In this document: positions 1-7,899 of the stretch, piece by piece | Layout: each line of letters starts with the position of its first letter | Numbering within the stretch: position 1 is the first letter of the stretch | Assembly (NCBI GenBank): GCA_016791265.1 | Contig: JAEUMY010000004.1 | Coordinates: 240,215 to 304,214, forward strand | Length of the DNA: 64,000 nucleotides | Reading direction: 5' to 3' | Origin: Betaproteobacteria bacterium | GTDB taxonomy: Bacteria > Pseudomonadota > Gammaproteobacteria > Burkholderiales > Usitatibacteraceae | Made by a program: the position numbers and the translations under genes | The notes under the pieces: model-generated | Told to the model about the DNA's origin: nothing | Database searches by the model: none | The model's input: only the letters and a program-made list of their open reading frames with translations

Positions 1-600
1 GACGAGCGAGATGAGCAAGAGCGCCATCGTGCCGTAGAACATGCCCCAGGTCATGGTCTGCCAGACCGGCAGGCCGTGATGGCTGTTGCGCGTGACAAGG
101 CCGGATGCGACCGCGGAGATGATGACCGCGATGGCGGTGAAGGCGCTTCCCAGCGCGACGTTGCCATCGCCGCGCAGGGTCGCGAACTCGGGCCAGAAGA
201 TGATGACGATGCCGGCGATGCCCAGCAGCGCGCCCAAGGTGACGCGCAGGCTCATAGGCGTGCCGTAGAACACGCGGACGACCAGCATGTTCAAAAGCGG
301 GCTCGCCGAGTAACCCACCGCCACGAGGCCGGACACGACATGCATCTCCGCGTGATAAACGAAGATGTAGCTGATGCTGAACATCAGCGTGCCCTGCAGC
401 GCCAGCAGCGCATGCTGCCGCGGCGTGAAGCGAAGCGGGAGTTTCTTGAACCAGCAGAACGCGAAGAGGATCGCCGAGGCCAGCAGGAATCGGTAGAAGA
501 GCGACACCTCAGGCGCGACGGTGCCGAGCTGGAACTTGATGGCGATCCAGGTCGAACCCCAGATGAGCACGCAAAGGAAGAAGAGATTCAGGGTGGCCAT
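1..600 (-). CDS. EamA/DMT-family transporter, 3' part outside window
   Basis: Inner-membrane transporter of the drug/metabolite (EamA) superfamily; the substrate cannot be predicted. Reading the minus strand from the ATG at 600 gives 200 uninterrupted codons that run off the left edge, so the C-terminal part is missing. The visible protein is a chain of hydrophobic helices. The first carries WGSTWIA (residues 14-20), typical of EamA proteins, and a basic loop KKLPLRF (52-58) follows the second helix. The upstream spacer (601-771) holds a palindrome copy and the terminator of the next gene. The family call rests on membrane topology plus the WGSTW signature. Confidence 0.85.
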   Translation of the reverse strand, partial: MATLNLFFLCVLIWGSTWIAIKFQLGTVAPEVSLFYRFLLASAILFAFCWFKKLPLRFTPRQHALLALQGTLMFSISYIFVYHAEMHVVSGLVAVGYSASPLLNMLVVRVFYGTPMSLRVTLGALLGIAGIVIIFWPEFATLRGDGNVALGSAFTAIAVIISAVASGLVTRNSHHGLPVWQTMTWGMFYGTMALLLISLV

Positions 601-679
601 GAAAGCCTGCGACGCGCGGATGCGGGAAACGTCAGTATGCGGGCCGCATGCTGACACTCGGTGTCACGATTTCAGCCTT

Positions 680-691
680 GCGAATATTCGC
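680..691. repeat. GCGAATATTCGC palindrome, perfect copy
   Basis: Lies in the spacer between the S9 peptidase gene and the EamA gene. One of 17 perfect copies in the window. Confidence 0.9.
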
Positions 692-732
692 AGTGAGGAA
701 TCGCGGGGGAAGAAAGCCATTCGTGACGGCGT

Positions 733-770
733 CGGGCGGCATGGGGCGGCCTGGGCCGCCCCGCCGCCCG
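733..770 (-). terminator. strong hairpin after the S9 peptidase gene
   Basis: Two nested arms pair perfectly (733-740 with 763-770, and 743-750 with 755-762) around a 4-base loop, starting two bases past the stop codon. There is no clear T-run, so it may act as a terminator or as an mRNA 3' stabiliser. Confidence 0.6.
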
Positions 771-771
771 C

Positions 772-2907
772 CTATTTCGCCAGCCCGTGCTGCGCCAGGA
801 TGAAGCTGTAGGTGAACGCGACTTCCTTCAGATAGTCGTAGCGGCCCGAAGCGCCGCCGTGGCCCGCGTCCATGTTGGTCTTCAGCAACAACGGGTTCTG
901 ATCGGGCTTCAGCGTGCGCAGCTTCGCCACGTACTTGGCTGGCTCCCAGTACATCACCTGGCTGTCGTTCAGCGAGGTTTCGATCAGCATCGCCGGATAG
1001 GCCTTCTTCTCCAGATTGTCGTAGGGCGAATAGGAGCGCATGTACTGGTAGGCCTTCTTCTCGTTCGGGTTGCCCCACTCGAGATACTCGCCCACGGTCA
1101 GCGGCAGGCTGGCATCCAGCATGGTGTTCATGACATCCACGAAAGGCACCTGCGACACGACGGCTTTGAAGAGATCGGGGCGCATATTGACCACGGCGCC
1201 CATCAGCAACCCCCCTGCGCTGCCACCCTGAATCGTGAGTTGGCCGGGCGTCGTGTACTTCTCGGCGATGAGGAATTCGGCTGAGTTGATGAAGTCGGTG
1301 AACGTGTTCTTCTTCTTCATCATCTTGCCGTCGTCGTGCCACTGCTTGCCCAAATCGCTGCCGCCGCGAATGTGAGCGACGGCGAACACCACACCGCGAT
1401 CGAGCAACGACAGCCGGGACGAGCTGAAGGTCACCGGATAGGAATAGCCGTAGGAGCCATAGCCCTGCAAATGCGTGGCTTGCGGACCGGTGGCGCGCTT
1501 GTCCTTGCGATACACGACTGAAACAGGAATCTTCTTGCCGTCCTTGGCTTTGGCCCACAGACGCTTGGACTCGTAGCGGGTGGGGTCGAAATCACCCAGC
1601 ACCGGCTGTTGCTTCATGAGCTTCCGCTCCTTGGTCTTCACGTTGTAGTCGAAGACGGAGGATGGGGTCGTGAAGGACTGATAGTTGAAGCGATAGGTGT
1701 CGGTCTTGTATTCGGCATTCATACCCGCGCTGGCCGTGTAAACAGCCTCGGGGAATTTCATCGCGTAGCCGCGTCCATTGATGTCCAGCATGCGCAATTG
1801 AGGCAGCGCGTCCTTCTGCTCGATGGCGACGAAAAACTCTTCAAACATGTCGATGCCGGAAAGCAGTACGTCCTTGCGATGGGGGATCATCTGCTTCCAA
1901 GTCTTCTGGGCGGGATTGACCGCGGGCGCCGTGACCAGGCGGAAATTGCGTCCCTTGTCATTGGTCACGATGTAGAAGCGATCGCCATGATGGTCGACGG
2001 AATACATGTGTCCAAATTTGCGCGGCACGACCACCTTGAACGCGCCGGCCGGCTTCGAAGCATCGAGGACGCGCACTTCGCTGGTTTCGGAACTGGCCGA
2101 AGTCGCCACCACGTAGCCCTGGCTGCGGGTGGTTTCGACGCCGAGGCGATACAACTCGTCCTTCTCTTCGAACAAGAGCTCATCATTCTTGCCACCCAAC
2201 TGGTGACGCAACAGCTTGTGCGGACGCTTCGCCTTGTCTTCGATCACATAAAAAATCGTCTTATTGTCGTTGGCCCAGGCTGCACTCTGAATCTTGTCGA
2301 TCTTGTCGGCCAGCACTTCGCCCGTTTCCATGTTCTTGAAGTACAGCGAATATTCGCGGAAACCCGTGTAGTCCAGCGAATAAGCCAGCCACTTGCCGTC
2401 GGGGGATATCTCGTAGAGACCCAACGACAGGAAGGGCTTCCCTTCGGCCAGCTTGTTGAGGTCCAGGACGATTTCTTCCTGCGCCTCCATCGTGCCCTTC
2501 TTGCGGCAGTAGATGTTGTACTGCTTGCCCTGCTCGGTACGCGAGTAGTACCAGTAACCACCCTTTTTCCAGGGCACGTTCTGGTCGGTCTCCTTGATGC
2601 GGGCCAGCATTTCCTTGTAGAGCGCCTCGCGGAAGTCTTTCAGCGGCGCCATGACGGCGTCGGTGTAGGCGTTCTCGGCCTTCAAGTAGGCAATCGTGTC
2701 GGGATTGTCCTTCTCGCGCAGCCAGAAGTAGTCGTCGACCCGCTTGTCGCCATGGTTGACCATTTCCTTCGGCACCCGCTTGGCGGCGGGCGGCACGATG
2801 TCCAGCTTGGCGAGACCGGGCGCGGCAGTGGAAGGGTTGGATTGAGCAAGAGACATGGCAGGCAAGGCGAGCATCAGTGAAAGGCAGGCACGGATCAGCG
2901 CGGACAT
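772..2907 (-). CDS. secreted S9-family prolyl oligopeptidase (oligopeptidase B-like)
   Basis: Serine peptidase that cleaves short peptides, probably after basic residues as in oligopeptidase B; here it is exported. The 711-residue protein starts at the ATG at 2907 (AGGAAG just upstream), giving a Sec signal peptide MSALIRACLSLMLALPAMSLA. The N-terminal two thirds form the beta-propeller and the last 250 residues the alpha/beta-hydrolase domain. The triad is visible: Ser563 in GGSAGG, Asp648 in LNDSQ and His683 in AGHGG. The length is close to the family norm (about 690) plus leader. A longer ORF beginning at 2964 would bury the signal peptide and is not preferred. It is divergent from the small secreted gene at 3068. 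Confidence 0.92.
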   Translation of the reverse strand: MSALIRACLSLMLALPAMSLAQSNPSTAAPGLAKLDIVPPAAKRVPKEMVNHGDKRVDDYFWLREKDNPDTIAYLKAENAYTDAVMAPLKDFREALYKEMLARIKETDQNVPWKKGGYWYYSRTEQGKQYNIYCRKKGTMEAQEEIVLDLNKLAEGKPFLSLGLYEISPDGKWLAYSLDYTGFREYSLYFKNMETGEVLADKIDKIQSAAWANDNKTIFYVIEDKAKRPHKLLRHQLGGKNDELLFEEKDELYRLGVETTRSQGYVVATSASSETSEVRVLDASKPAGAFKVVVPRKFGHMYSVDHHGDRFYIVTNDKGRNFRLVTAPAVNPAQKTWKQMIPHRKDVLLSGIDMFEEFFVAIEQKDALPQLRMLDINGRGYAMKFPEAVYTASAGMNAEYKTDTYRFNYQSFTTPSSVFDYNVKTKERKLMKQQPVLGDFDPTRYESKRLWAKAKDGKKIPVSVVYRKDKRATGPQATHLQGYGSYGYSYPVTFSSSRLSLLDRGVVFAVAHIRGGSDLGKQWHDDGKMMKKKNTFTDFINSAEFLIAEKYTTPGQLTIQGGSAGGLLMGAVVNMRPDLFKAVVSQVPFVDVMNTMLDASLPLTVGEYLEWGNPNEKKAYQYMRSYSPYDNLEKKAYPAMLIETSLNDSQVMYWEPAKYVAKLRTLKPDQNPLLLKTNMDAGHGGASGRYDYLKEVAFTYSFILAQHGLAK
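2346..2357. repeat. GCGAATATTCGC palindrome, perfect copy
   Basis: Inside the S9 peptidase gene, where it encodes the EYS of REYSL. Confidence 0.9.
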
Positions 2908-3067
2908 GGAAGGCTTCCTGGAGGGGACACAAGCCGCAAAGTATAGCGAAACGGATGGATACAATTCGTATGGCGATTTGTGTCAACAATGGCGGGGCAG
3001 CCGCCGTTTTCCGGACTGTTGTTTCGTTGTTCAGACACCACGTCCATCCATCACCTAGGGGAACCGC

Positions 3068-3379
3068 ATGAAACTCGCAATCATCGCAGCCGCCACGCTC
3101 TTCGCCGCCACCAGTCTCACGGCATTCGCCGACACCCGCGTCGACAAGCGCCAGGAGCGCCAGGAAAAGCGCATCGAGCAAGGCAAGGCCTCCGGCGAAC
3201 TGACTGACAAGGAAGCCGCCCGCCTGGAAAAGGGCCAGGCCAAAGTACAGGCCAAGGAAGACGCCGCCAAAGCCGACGGCGTGGTCACCAAGAAGGAAAA
3301 GGTGCAGCTCGAAAAGGCGCAGGACAAGCAAAGCAAGCGCATCGCCAAGCAGAAGAACGACAAGCAGGACAAGAACTGA
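3068..3379 (+). CDS. small secreted Lys/Glu-rich helical protein
   Basis: A 103-residue protein with a clean signal peptide (cut after about residue 21, AFA). The mature part is about 80 residues of almost only K, E, Q, D, A and R, with repeated RLEKGQAKVQAKEDAAK-type heptads that predict a long charged helix or coiled coil. No enzyme motif or cysteine is present. Similar small secreted proteins are common in proteobacteria without a known function; periplasmic location is inferred from the leader. It is monocistronic and followed by a strong hairpin. Confidence 0.8.
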   Translation: MKLAIIAAATLFAATSLTAFADTRVDKRQERQEKRIEQGKASGELTDKEAARLEKGQAKVQAKEDAAKADGVVTKKEKVQLEKAQDKQSKRIAKQKNDKQDKN

Positions 3380-3399
3380 CGCGACTTCGCGTCGAACTT

Positions 3400-3437
3400 C
3401 GGGCCGCCACCCCGTCGCAAAACGGGCGGGCGGCCCG
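3400..3437 (+). terminator. hairpin terminator after the small secreted gene
   Basis: A 9-bp perfect stem (3400-3408 with 3429-3437) encloses a second 5-bp stem (3411-3415 with 3422-3426). No T-run, so efficiency is uncertain. Confidence 0.55.
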
Positions 3438-3509
3438 AGTCCTTGGTGAGGCCCGAATTCAGGGCGGCACACTGCTAGACTGGAACTCCCTTACGAATAT
3501 TCAGAAGCC

Positions 3510-4028
3510 ATGTTCCAGGCCGCCGCTCCCGCCCTCTCCACCGACAAGGCCACCTTCTACCGCGACCTGGACACCCAGCTACGCGGCCTCCTCACGGACG
3601 AACGGGACTGGATCGCCAACGCGTCCAACCTGTCGTCACTCCTTTACCTGATGATGCCGGACCTGAACTGGGCCGGCTTCTACTTCACCCGCCCCACCCA
3701 GACCGGCAGCGAGCTGGTGCTGGGGCCGTTTCAGGGCAAGCCCGCCTGCGTGCGCATTCCCGTGGCGCCGGTTGCGCGTGGCGTCTGTGGCGCCGCCGCC
3801 AGCCAGAGGGTCACACAGCGCGTCCATGACGTGCATGACTTTCCCGGCCATATCGCCTGTGACAGCGCATCCAATTCCGAACTGGTCGTGCCGCTGGTGA
3901 AGGAGGGCCGCGTGCTGGGCGTGCTCGACCTCGACAGCCCCAACGTGGGTCGCTTCGATGCGGACGATCAGGCCGGCGTCGAGCGACTCGTCGCCACGTT
4001 CCTGGCGATGAGCGACACGCCGCGATGA
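3510..4028 (+). CDS. msrC: free methionine-(R)-sulfoxide reductase (GAF domain)
   Basis: Cytosolic enzyme that reduces free methionine-R-sulfoxide. The 172-residue protein is one GAF domain with the fRMsr signature: NWAGFY near residue 53, LVLGPFQGKPACVRI, GVCG and FPGHIACD. The three cysteines fall at 80, 93 and 117; the last two match the spacing of E. coli MsrC Cys94/Cys118. Length equals the family's. The start ATG at 3510 follows a degenerate copy of the local palindrome. It stands just upstream of the Y-family polymerase gene, 50 bases away, without an obvious terminator between. Confidence 0.92.
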   Translation: MFQAAAPALSTDKATFYRDLDTQLRGLLTDERDWIANASNLSSLLYLMMPDLNWAGFYFTRPTQTGSELVLGPFQGKPACVRIPVAPVARGVCGAAASQRVTQRVHDVHDFPGHIACDSASNSELVVPLVKEGRVLGVLDLDSPNVGRFDADDQAGVERLVATFLAMSDTPR

Positions 4029-4078
4029 CGCCGAATCGCGAGCCCCCAGTCCCCAGCCCCTAGCCCCGGGGTTCATTC

Positions 4079-5296
4079 ATGCTCCGCTCGCTCCTGGTCG
4101 ATTTCAATTCCTACTTCGCCTCGGTGGAGCAGCAGATGCATCCGCATCTGCGCGGCAAGCCGGTGGGCGTCGTGCCCTCGATGGCCGCAACCACCTGCTG
4201 CATCGCCGCGAGCTACGAAGCCAAGAAGTTTGGCGTGAAGACCGGCACCTTGCTGAAGGATGCGAAGGCGCTTTGCCCCGAGATCATTTTCGTCCACGCC
4301 AGTCATGAGCACTATGTGGAGTTTCATGAACGCGCCAAAGTGGCCGTGGACTCCATCATCCCCATCCGCAAAGTGCTGTCAATCGACGAAGTGGACTGCG
4401 ATCTGCCCGCCCATGCACGCACACCCGAGGCCGCGCGCGCGCTGGCCATGAAGATCAAGCAGGCCATCTACACGCGGGTCGGCGAACACCTGCACACGTC
4501 CATCGGCATCGGCCCCAACACCTTCATCGCCAAGACCGCGTCGGACATGATGAAGCCCAACGGCCTCGTCGTCATCGAGAAGCACGAATTGCCACATCGA
4601 CTCTTTGGGCTGAAGCTGCGCGATCTCTCCGGCATCGGCAAATCCATGGAAGCGCGCCTGAACAAGCACGGCATCACCACGATCGAGCAGATGGCCAGCG
4701 TCAACCAGTCCCAGTTGCACACCATCTGGGGCGGCGTGGGCGGGGACCGCATGTACCAGCGCCTGCATGGCGAATGGGTGCCGGACCTGGAGACACAGAC
4801 TCACAGCATCAGCCACTCTCATGTGCTGCCGCCGGTGGAGCGCAACGAGACGGACGCCTATGCCATCCTGCACCGCCTCACGCAGAAGGCTGCCATGCGG
4901 CTCCGCAAGATGGGCTACTACGCGACGCACATGTCGGTGTTCATGAAGTACATGAACGGCCCCACCTGGGGTCGCGACAGCCGCTTCACCGAGACGCAAG
5001 ACACGGTCATCTTCCTGCGAGCGCTGGACAGCATGTGGCAGGAGAAACCGACGAAGCGCCTGCTGAAGCCGCTGGCTGTGGGCATGGTGCTGCATGGACT
5101 GGTGCCCGAGAATGAGCACACGGGCACGCTCTTCGACAATGAGGAGGCGCGCGAGCGGCTGTACGGCGCCATCGATCAGCTGAACCTGAAGTTCGGCAAG
5201 AACACCGTCTATTTCGGCGGCGCGCATCACGCACGAGACAGCGCCCCCATGCGCATCGCGTTCAATCACATTCCCGATCTGGATACCGAACAATGA
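4079..5296 (+). CDS. Y-family DNA polymerase (DinB/UmuC-like)
   Basis: Translesion DNA polymerase. The 405-residue protein has the palm motif with Asp8 (LLVDFNSYFASVEQ) and the second catalytic pair Asp103-Glu104 in SIDEVDCD. A helix-hairpin-helix thumb follows near residue 185 (LRDLSGIG), then a little-finger region. It lacks the beta-clamp tail of classical DinB that I can recognise. It overlaps the next gene by ATGA, and that partner (DUF3052) often accompanies this polymerase subfamily, so the pair probably works together in damage tolerance. No LexA box was recognised upstream. Confidence 0.9.
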   Translation: MLRSLLVDFNSYFASVEQQMHPHLRGKPVGVVPSMAATTCCIAASYEAKKFGVKTGTLLKDAKALCPEIIFVHASHEHYVEFHERAKVAVDSIIPIRKVLSIDEVDCDLPAHARTPEAARALAMKIKQAIYTRVGEHLHTSIGIGPNTFIAKTASDMMKPNGLVVIEKHELPHRLFGLKLRDLSGIGKSMEARLNKHGITTIEQMASVNQSQLHTIWGGVGGDRMYQRLHGEWVPDLETQTHSISHSHVLPPVERNETDAYAILHRLTQKAAMRLRKMGYYATHMSVFMKYMNGPTWGRDSRFTETQDTVIFLRALDSMWQEKPTKRLLKPLAVGMVLHGLVPENEHTGTLFDNEEARERLYGAIDQLNLKFGKNTVYFGGAHHARDSAPMRIAFNHIPDLDTEQ

Positions 5297-5715
5297 CCGC
5301 AGGCTATTCCGGCACACCGCTGTGGAAGAAATTGGGGCTGAAGGAAGGTGGCACGCTGGCGACAGTTGGCGCTCCAACCAGCTTTCCCGATGATCTTGGC
5401 GAGCTGCCGCCGGGTGCAAATATTCGCGGAGGATTGAAGGCCGATGAAGCGCTCTGCATCGTCTTCGTCGGTGATCGCGCCACACTGGAAAGGCAGGTTG
5501 CAATCGCCGCCAAGAAGTTGCACCGCGACGGCTCGTTGTGGATCAGCTGGCCCAAGAAAAGCTCGAAGTTGTTCAAAGATCTTACTGAAGATGGCATCCG
5601 CCACGTTGTGCTGCCCATGGGGCTGGTGGATGTGAAGGTTTGCGCGGTCAATGATGACTGGTCGGGCTTGAAGCTGATGGTGCGAAAAGAACTGAGAGCT
5701 GGCTGGAGTAAGTGA
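5293..5715 (+). CDS. DUF3052 family protein
   Basis: A 140-residue protein with the DUF3052 pattern: N-terminal YSGTPLWKKLGLKEG, a middle strand ALCIVFVGDRATLE, DGSLWISWPKKSSK and DWSGLKLMVRKE at the end. No function is established for the family; members sit beside many different genes. Here the ATG overlaps the polymerase stop, implying translational coupling. Residues 42-46 (ANIRG) come from a one-mismatch copy of the palindrome at 5416-5427. Confidence 0.88.
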   Translation: MTAGYSGTPLWKKLGLKEGGTLATVGAPTSFPDDLGELPPGANIRGGLKADEALCIVFVGDRATLERQVAIAAKKLHRDGSLWISWPKKSSKLFKDLTEDGIRHVVLPMGLVDVKVCAVNDDWSGLKLMVRKELRAGWSK

Positions 5716-5722
5716 TGTTGTC

Positions 5723-5818
5723 GTCCCGGCGCAGGCCGGGACCCGAGTTTGCCTCGACTCTCCTTGCGAATATTCGCACCCGCTGCTGGTTGAACTTGTG
5801 CCCCGGCCTGCGCCGGGG
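5723..5818. repeat. REP-like inverted pair (REPIN) with palindrome at its centre
   Basis: Two GC-rich REP-type palindromes, 5723-5742 and 5801-5818, each of the CCCGGCGCAGGCCGGG type found in many proteobacterial REP elements, lie in opposite orientation about 58 bases apart. A perfect GCGAATATTCGC sits between them (5766-5777). The element fills the DUF3052-SDR spacer. No REP-associated transposase is in the window. Confidence 0.75.
5766..5777. repeat. GCGAATATTCGC palindrome, perfect copy
   Basis: Centre of the REP-like pair. Confidence 0.9.
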
Positions 5819-5864
5819 TGACGGGACCAAGAACGCAATTGATGCAACAACGGGAGCAACCCTC

Positions 5865-6662
5865 ATGTTCAAAGACAACGTCGTCATCATCACCGGCGCC
5901 TCCAAAGGCATCGGCGCCGAACTGGCGCGCCAGCTAGCGAGACAAGGCGCCAAGCTGGTCCTCACCGCGCGCGACGAAGCCGCGCTGCAGACCGTGGCAC
6001 GCGAATGCGAAGCTCTGGGCGCCACCACCAAGATCGTCGTCGCCGATGTCGCGAGAGACGCAGAGTGCAAAACCATCATCGACGGCGCGCTGGCCGCCTT
6101 CGGCCGCATTGACACGCTGGTCAACAACGCAGGCGCCACCATGTGGGCGAAGTTCGAGGACATCGCTGACATGTCCATCCTCGAACGCATCATGCAGATC
6201 AACTACATGGGCGCCGTCTACTGCACGCACTACGCGCTGCCACACCTCAAGAAAACGAAAGGCCGCATCGTCGGCATCGCTTCGCTCACGGGCAAGGTCG
6301 GCGTGCCCACGCGCTCAGGCTATGCCGCGAGCAAGCACGCCATGGCCGGCTTTTTCGATTCGCTCCGCATCGAGCTCTCGGACTCCGGCGTGACCGTGAC
6401 CATGGTCTATCCCGGCTTCGTCTCCACCGGCATCCGCGAAAACGCCAGCGGCCCGGATGGCAAACCCATCAAGGTGAGCCCGGTGAAGGAAGGCGAAGTG
6501 ATGAGCCCCGAGGAATGCGCCGCCATCATCGTGCGCGCCATGGAACGGCGTAGCCGCGAGGAAGTGATGACGCTCAAGGGCAAGGTCGGGCAGTGGTTGA
6601 AACTGATCGCGCCGGGGTTTGTGGATGGGCTGGCGCGGAAGGCGATTGAGCGGGGGCGGTGA
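5865..6662 (+). CDS. short-chain dehydrogenase/reductase (SDR)
   Basis: NAD(P)-dependent oxidoreductase of unknown substrate. The 265-residue protein has the classical SDR signature: TGASKGIG (residues 10-17) for cofactor, NNAG near 88, catalytic Ser in GIASLTG, and Tyr153-x3-Lys157 (YAASK). The ATG at 5865 puts the nucleotide-binding strand directly at the N-terminus; the in-frame extension upstream would translate the REP element and is rejected. The last 250 bases of this gene are repeated in decayed form at 49.8-50.1 kb, on the far side of the ECF locus. Confidence 0.93.
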   Translation: MFKDNVVIITGASKGIGAELARQLARQGAKLVLTARDEAALQTVARECEALGATTKIVVADVARDAECKTIIDGALAAFGRIDTLVNNAGATMWAKFEDIADMSILERIMQINYMGAVYCTHYALPHLKKTKGRIVGIASLTGKVGVPTRSGYAASKHAMAGFFDSLRIELSDSGVTVTMVYPGFVSTGIRENASGPDGKPIKVSPVKEGEVMSPEECAAIIVRAMERRSREEVMTLKGKVGQWLKLIAPGFVDGLARKAIERGR

Positions 6663-6685
6663 GGCTCAAACACTCGCCGGGGCAT

Positions 6686-6711
6686 TGAACCCCCGCGTGC
6701 TCGGCCACGAC
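6686..6711 (+). promoter_or_regulatory. ECF-type promoter, exact motif (sigma operon)
   Basis: TGAACC (6686-6691), 16 bases, CGAC (6708-6711), 32 bases before the sigma ATG. Suggests that the sigma operon is autoregulated. Confidence 0.75.
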
Positions 6712-6742
6712 ACAGGGCAAACCCTGTCTTGTCTTGGCCGCC

Positions 6743-7291
6743 ATGGAAGACCTTTTGCGCAGAATCGCCGGCCGGGACGAGGCGGCCTTGGAACAACTCT
6801 ATCGCCAGATGGCGCCGCGCGTATACGCCTTCGCCCAGCGGCGGCTGGAGAACAGCGCGGGGGCGGATGAGGTGGTGTCGGAAACGTTCTTCGAGGTGTG
6901 GCGGCAGGCTGACAAGTTCCGCGGTGAGGCGCAGGCCTCCACGTGGATTCTCGGCATCGCGCGTCACAAGCTCCTCGACAAACTTCGCAAGCTCTCAAGA
7001 CAGGAGTTGACGGAGTGGGATGAGGAGGCCTTGCAAATTGCCGACCCCGCCCCGGAAACCTTCGAGCGCATCGCCGCGCGACAACGTGCCGAGCACATCG
7101 CCCACTGCCTGGGCAATCTGCCGCCGGCCCAGCGCGAATGCATGCACTTGGTTTTTTTTGAAGGCCTGGCACTGGCCGATGTGGCGACGCTACAGCAGTG
7201 TCCGGAGAACACGGTGAAAACCCGGCTGTTCCATGCCCGCCGCAAGATGCGCGATTGCCTGGAGCGCCGACTTGAAAAGGAAAGCCCATGA
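6743..7291 (+). CDS. ECF RNA polymerase sigma factor (copy 1)
   Basis: Extracytoplasmic-function sigma-70 factor of 182 residues. Region 2 contains DEVVSETFFEVWRQADKFRG and the TWILGIARHKLLDKLRK segment. Region 4 holds the helix-turn-helix LALADVATLQQCPENTVKTRLFHARRKMR. Both regions are nearly the same as in the second sigma at 43.9-44.5 kb, so the two may read the same promoters. A TTG at 6734 in frame could extend it by three codons; the ATG at 6743 is preferred, though no strong ribosome site is seen. It overlaps the anti-sigma gene by ATGA. Confidence 0.93.
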   Translation: MEDLLRRIAGRDEAALEQLYRQMAPRVYAFAQRRLENSAGADEVVSETFFEVWRQADKFRGEAQASTWILGIARHKLLDKLRKLSRQELTEWDEEALQIADPAPETFERIAARQRAEHIAHCLGNLPPAQRECMHLVFFEGLALADVATLQQCPENTVKTRLFHARRKMRDCLERRLEKESP

Positions 7292-7899
7292 ATCCTGGTG
7301 AAGACCATGATGAAGCCGCCTTGTTGCTGCCGTGGCATGTCAATGGCACGCTGGACCAGGCTGCGCGTTCTCGCGTGATGCTGGCGCTCGCCGCTTCGCC
7401 CGCGCTTCGCGCGGAGGCGGGCTGGCTGTCCGCGCTGCAGGTGCAGCTGCGAGCGGCCACGCCACACGCGGACCCTGAGCCGGCCTGGGACCGCTTGCGC
7501 CAACTCATCGCGGCCGAACGCCAGGGAAAACTCGTACCACTCTCATCGCGCCGAACCTGGCACGCGCCCAAGACCTGGGTGCCGCTCGCCATGGCGGCAA
7601 CATTGGTGCTGGGCGTCTTCGTCGGCGTCATGCACCAGCGCCATGTCGATGACATCACGCCGCTTTCCGAACGGCGGGCGGGCCCCGGCCACACATTCAT
7701 TCAGGTCACGTTCAAGCCGTCGGCGACGGAGGGCGAGATTCGCCGTCTCGTGCATGCGATCAATGCCGAAATCGTTTCCGGACCGGGTGCGTTGGGCGTG
7801 TACACCTTCCGTGTGCCGTCGCCCAAGGCAGCTGCGGCACTCGATGCACTGCGCGCCAGACGAGACCTGGTGGAAACCGCCACACTGGTGAAACCGTGA
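7288..7899 (+). CDS. membrane anti-sigma factor with protease-prodomain-like periplasmic region
   Basis: Probable anti-sigma factor for the sigma gene it overlaps. The 203-residue protein has an N-terminal cytosolic part (residues 1-88) whose start LLLPWHVNGTLD resembles anti-sigma zinc-finger domains but lacks the usual HxxxCxxC. One membrane helix follows (about 92-112), then a periplasmic domain of about 85 residues. That domain (FIQVTFKPSATEGEIRRLV ... LGVYTFRVPSPKAAAALDAL) looks like the N-terminal prodomain of secreted subtilases (fervidolysin/I9 type). The next gene is such a subtilase, overlapping by GTGA. Function is inferred from position and topology. Confidence 0.8.
   Translation: MNPGEDHDEAALLLPWHVNGTLDQAARSRVMLALAASPALRAEAGWLSALQVQLRAATPHADPEPAWDRLRQLIAAERQGKLVPLSSRRTWHAPKTWVPLAMAATLVLGVFVGVMHQRHVDDITPLSERRAGPGHTFIQVTFKPSATEGEIRRLVHAINAEIVSGPGALGVYTFRVPSPKAAAALDALRARRDLVETATLVKP

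Noticed and set aside
1609..2880. 423-residue ORF on the plus strand opposite the S9 peptidase
   Set aside because: Antisense shadow of a clearly coding gene in high-GC DNA; no leader, motif or ribosome site.
5712..5864. N-terminal extension of the SDR to 316 residues
   Set aside because: It would translate the REP element and palindrome; the SDR fold begins right at the ATG at 5865.
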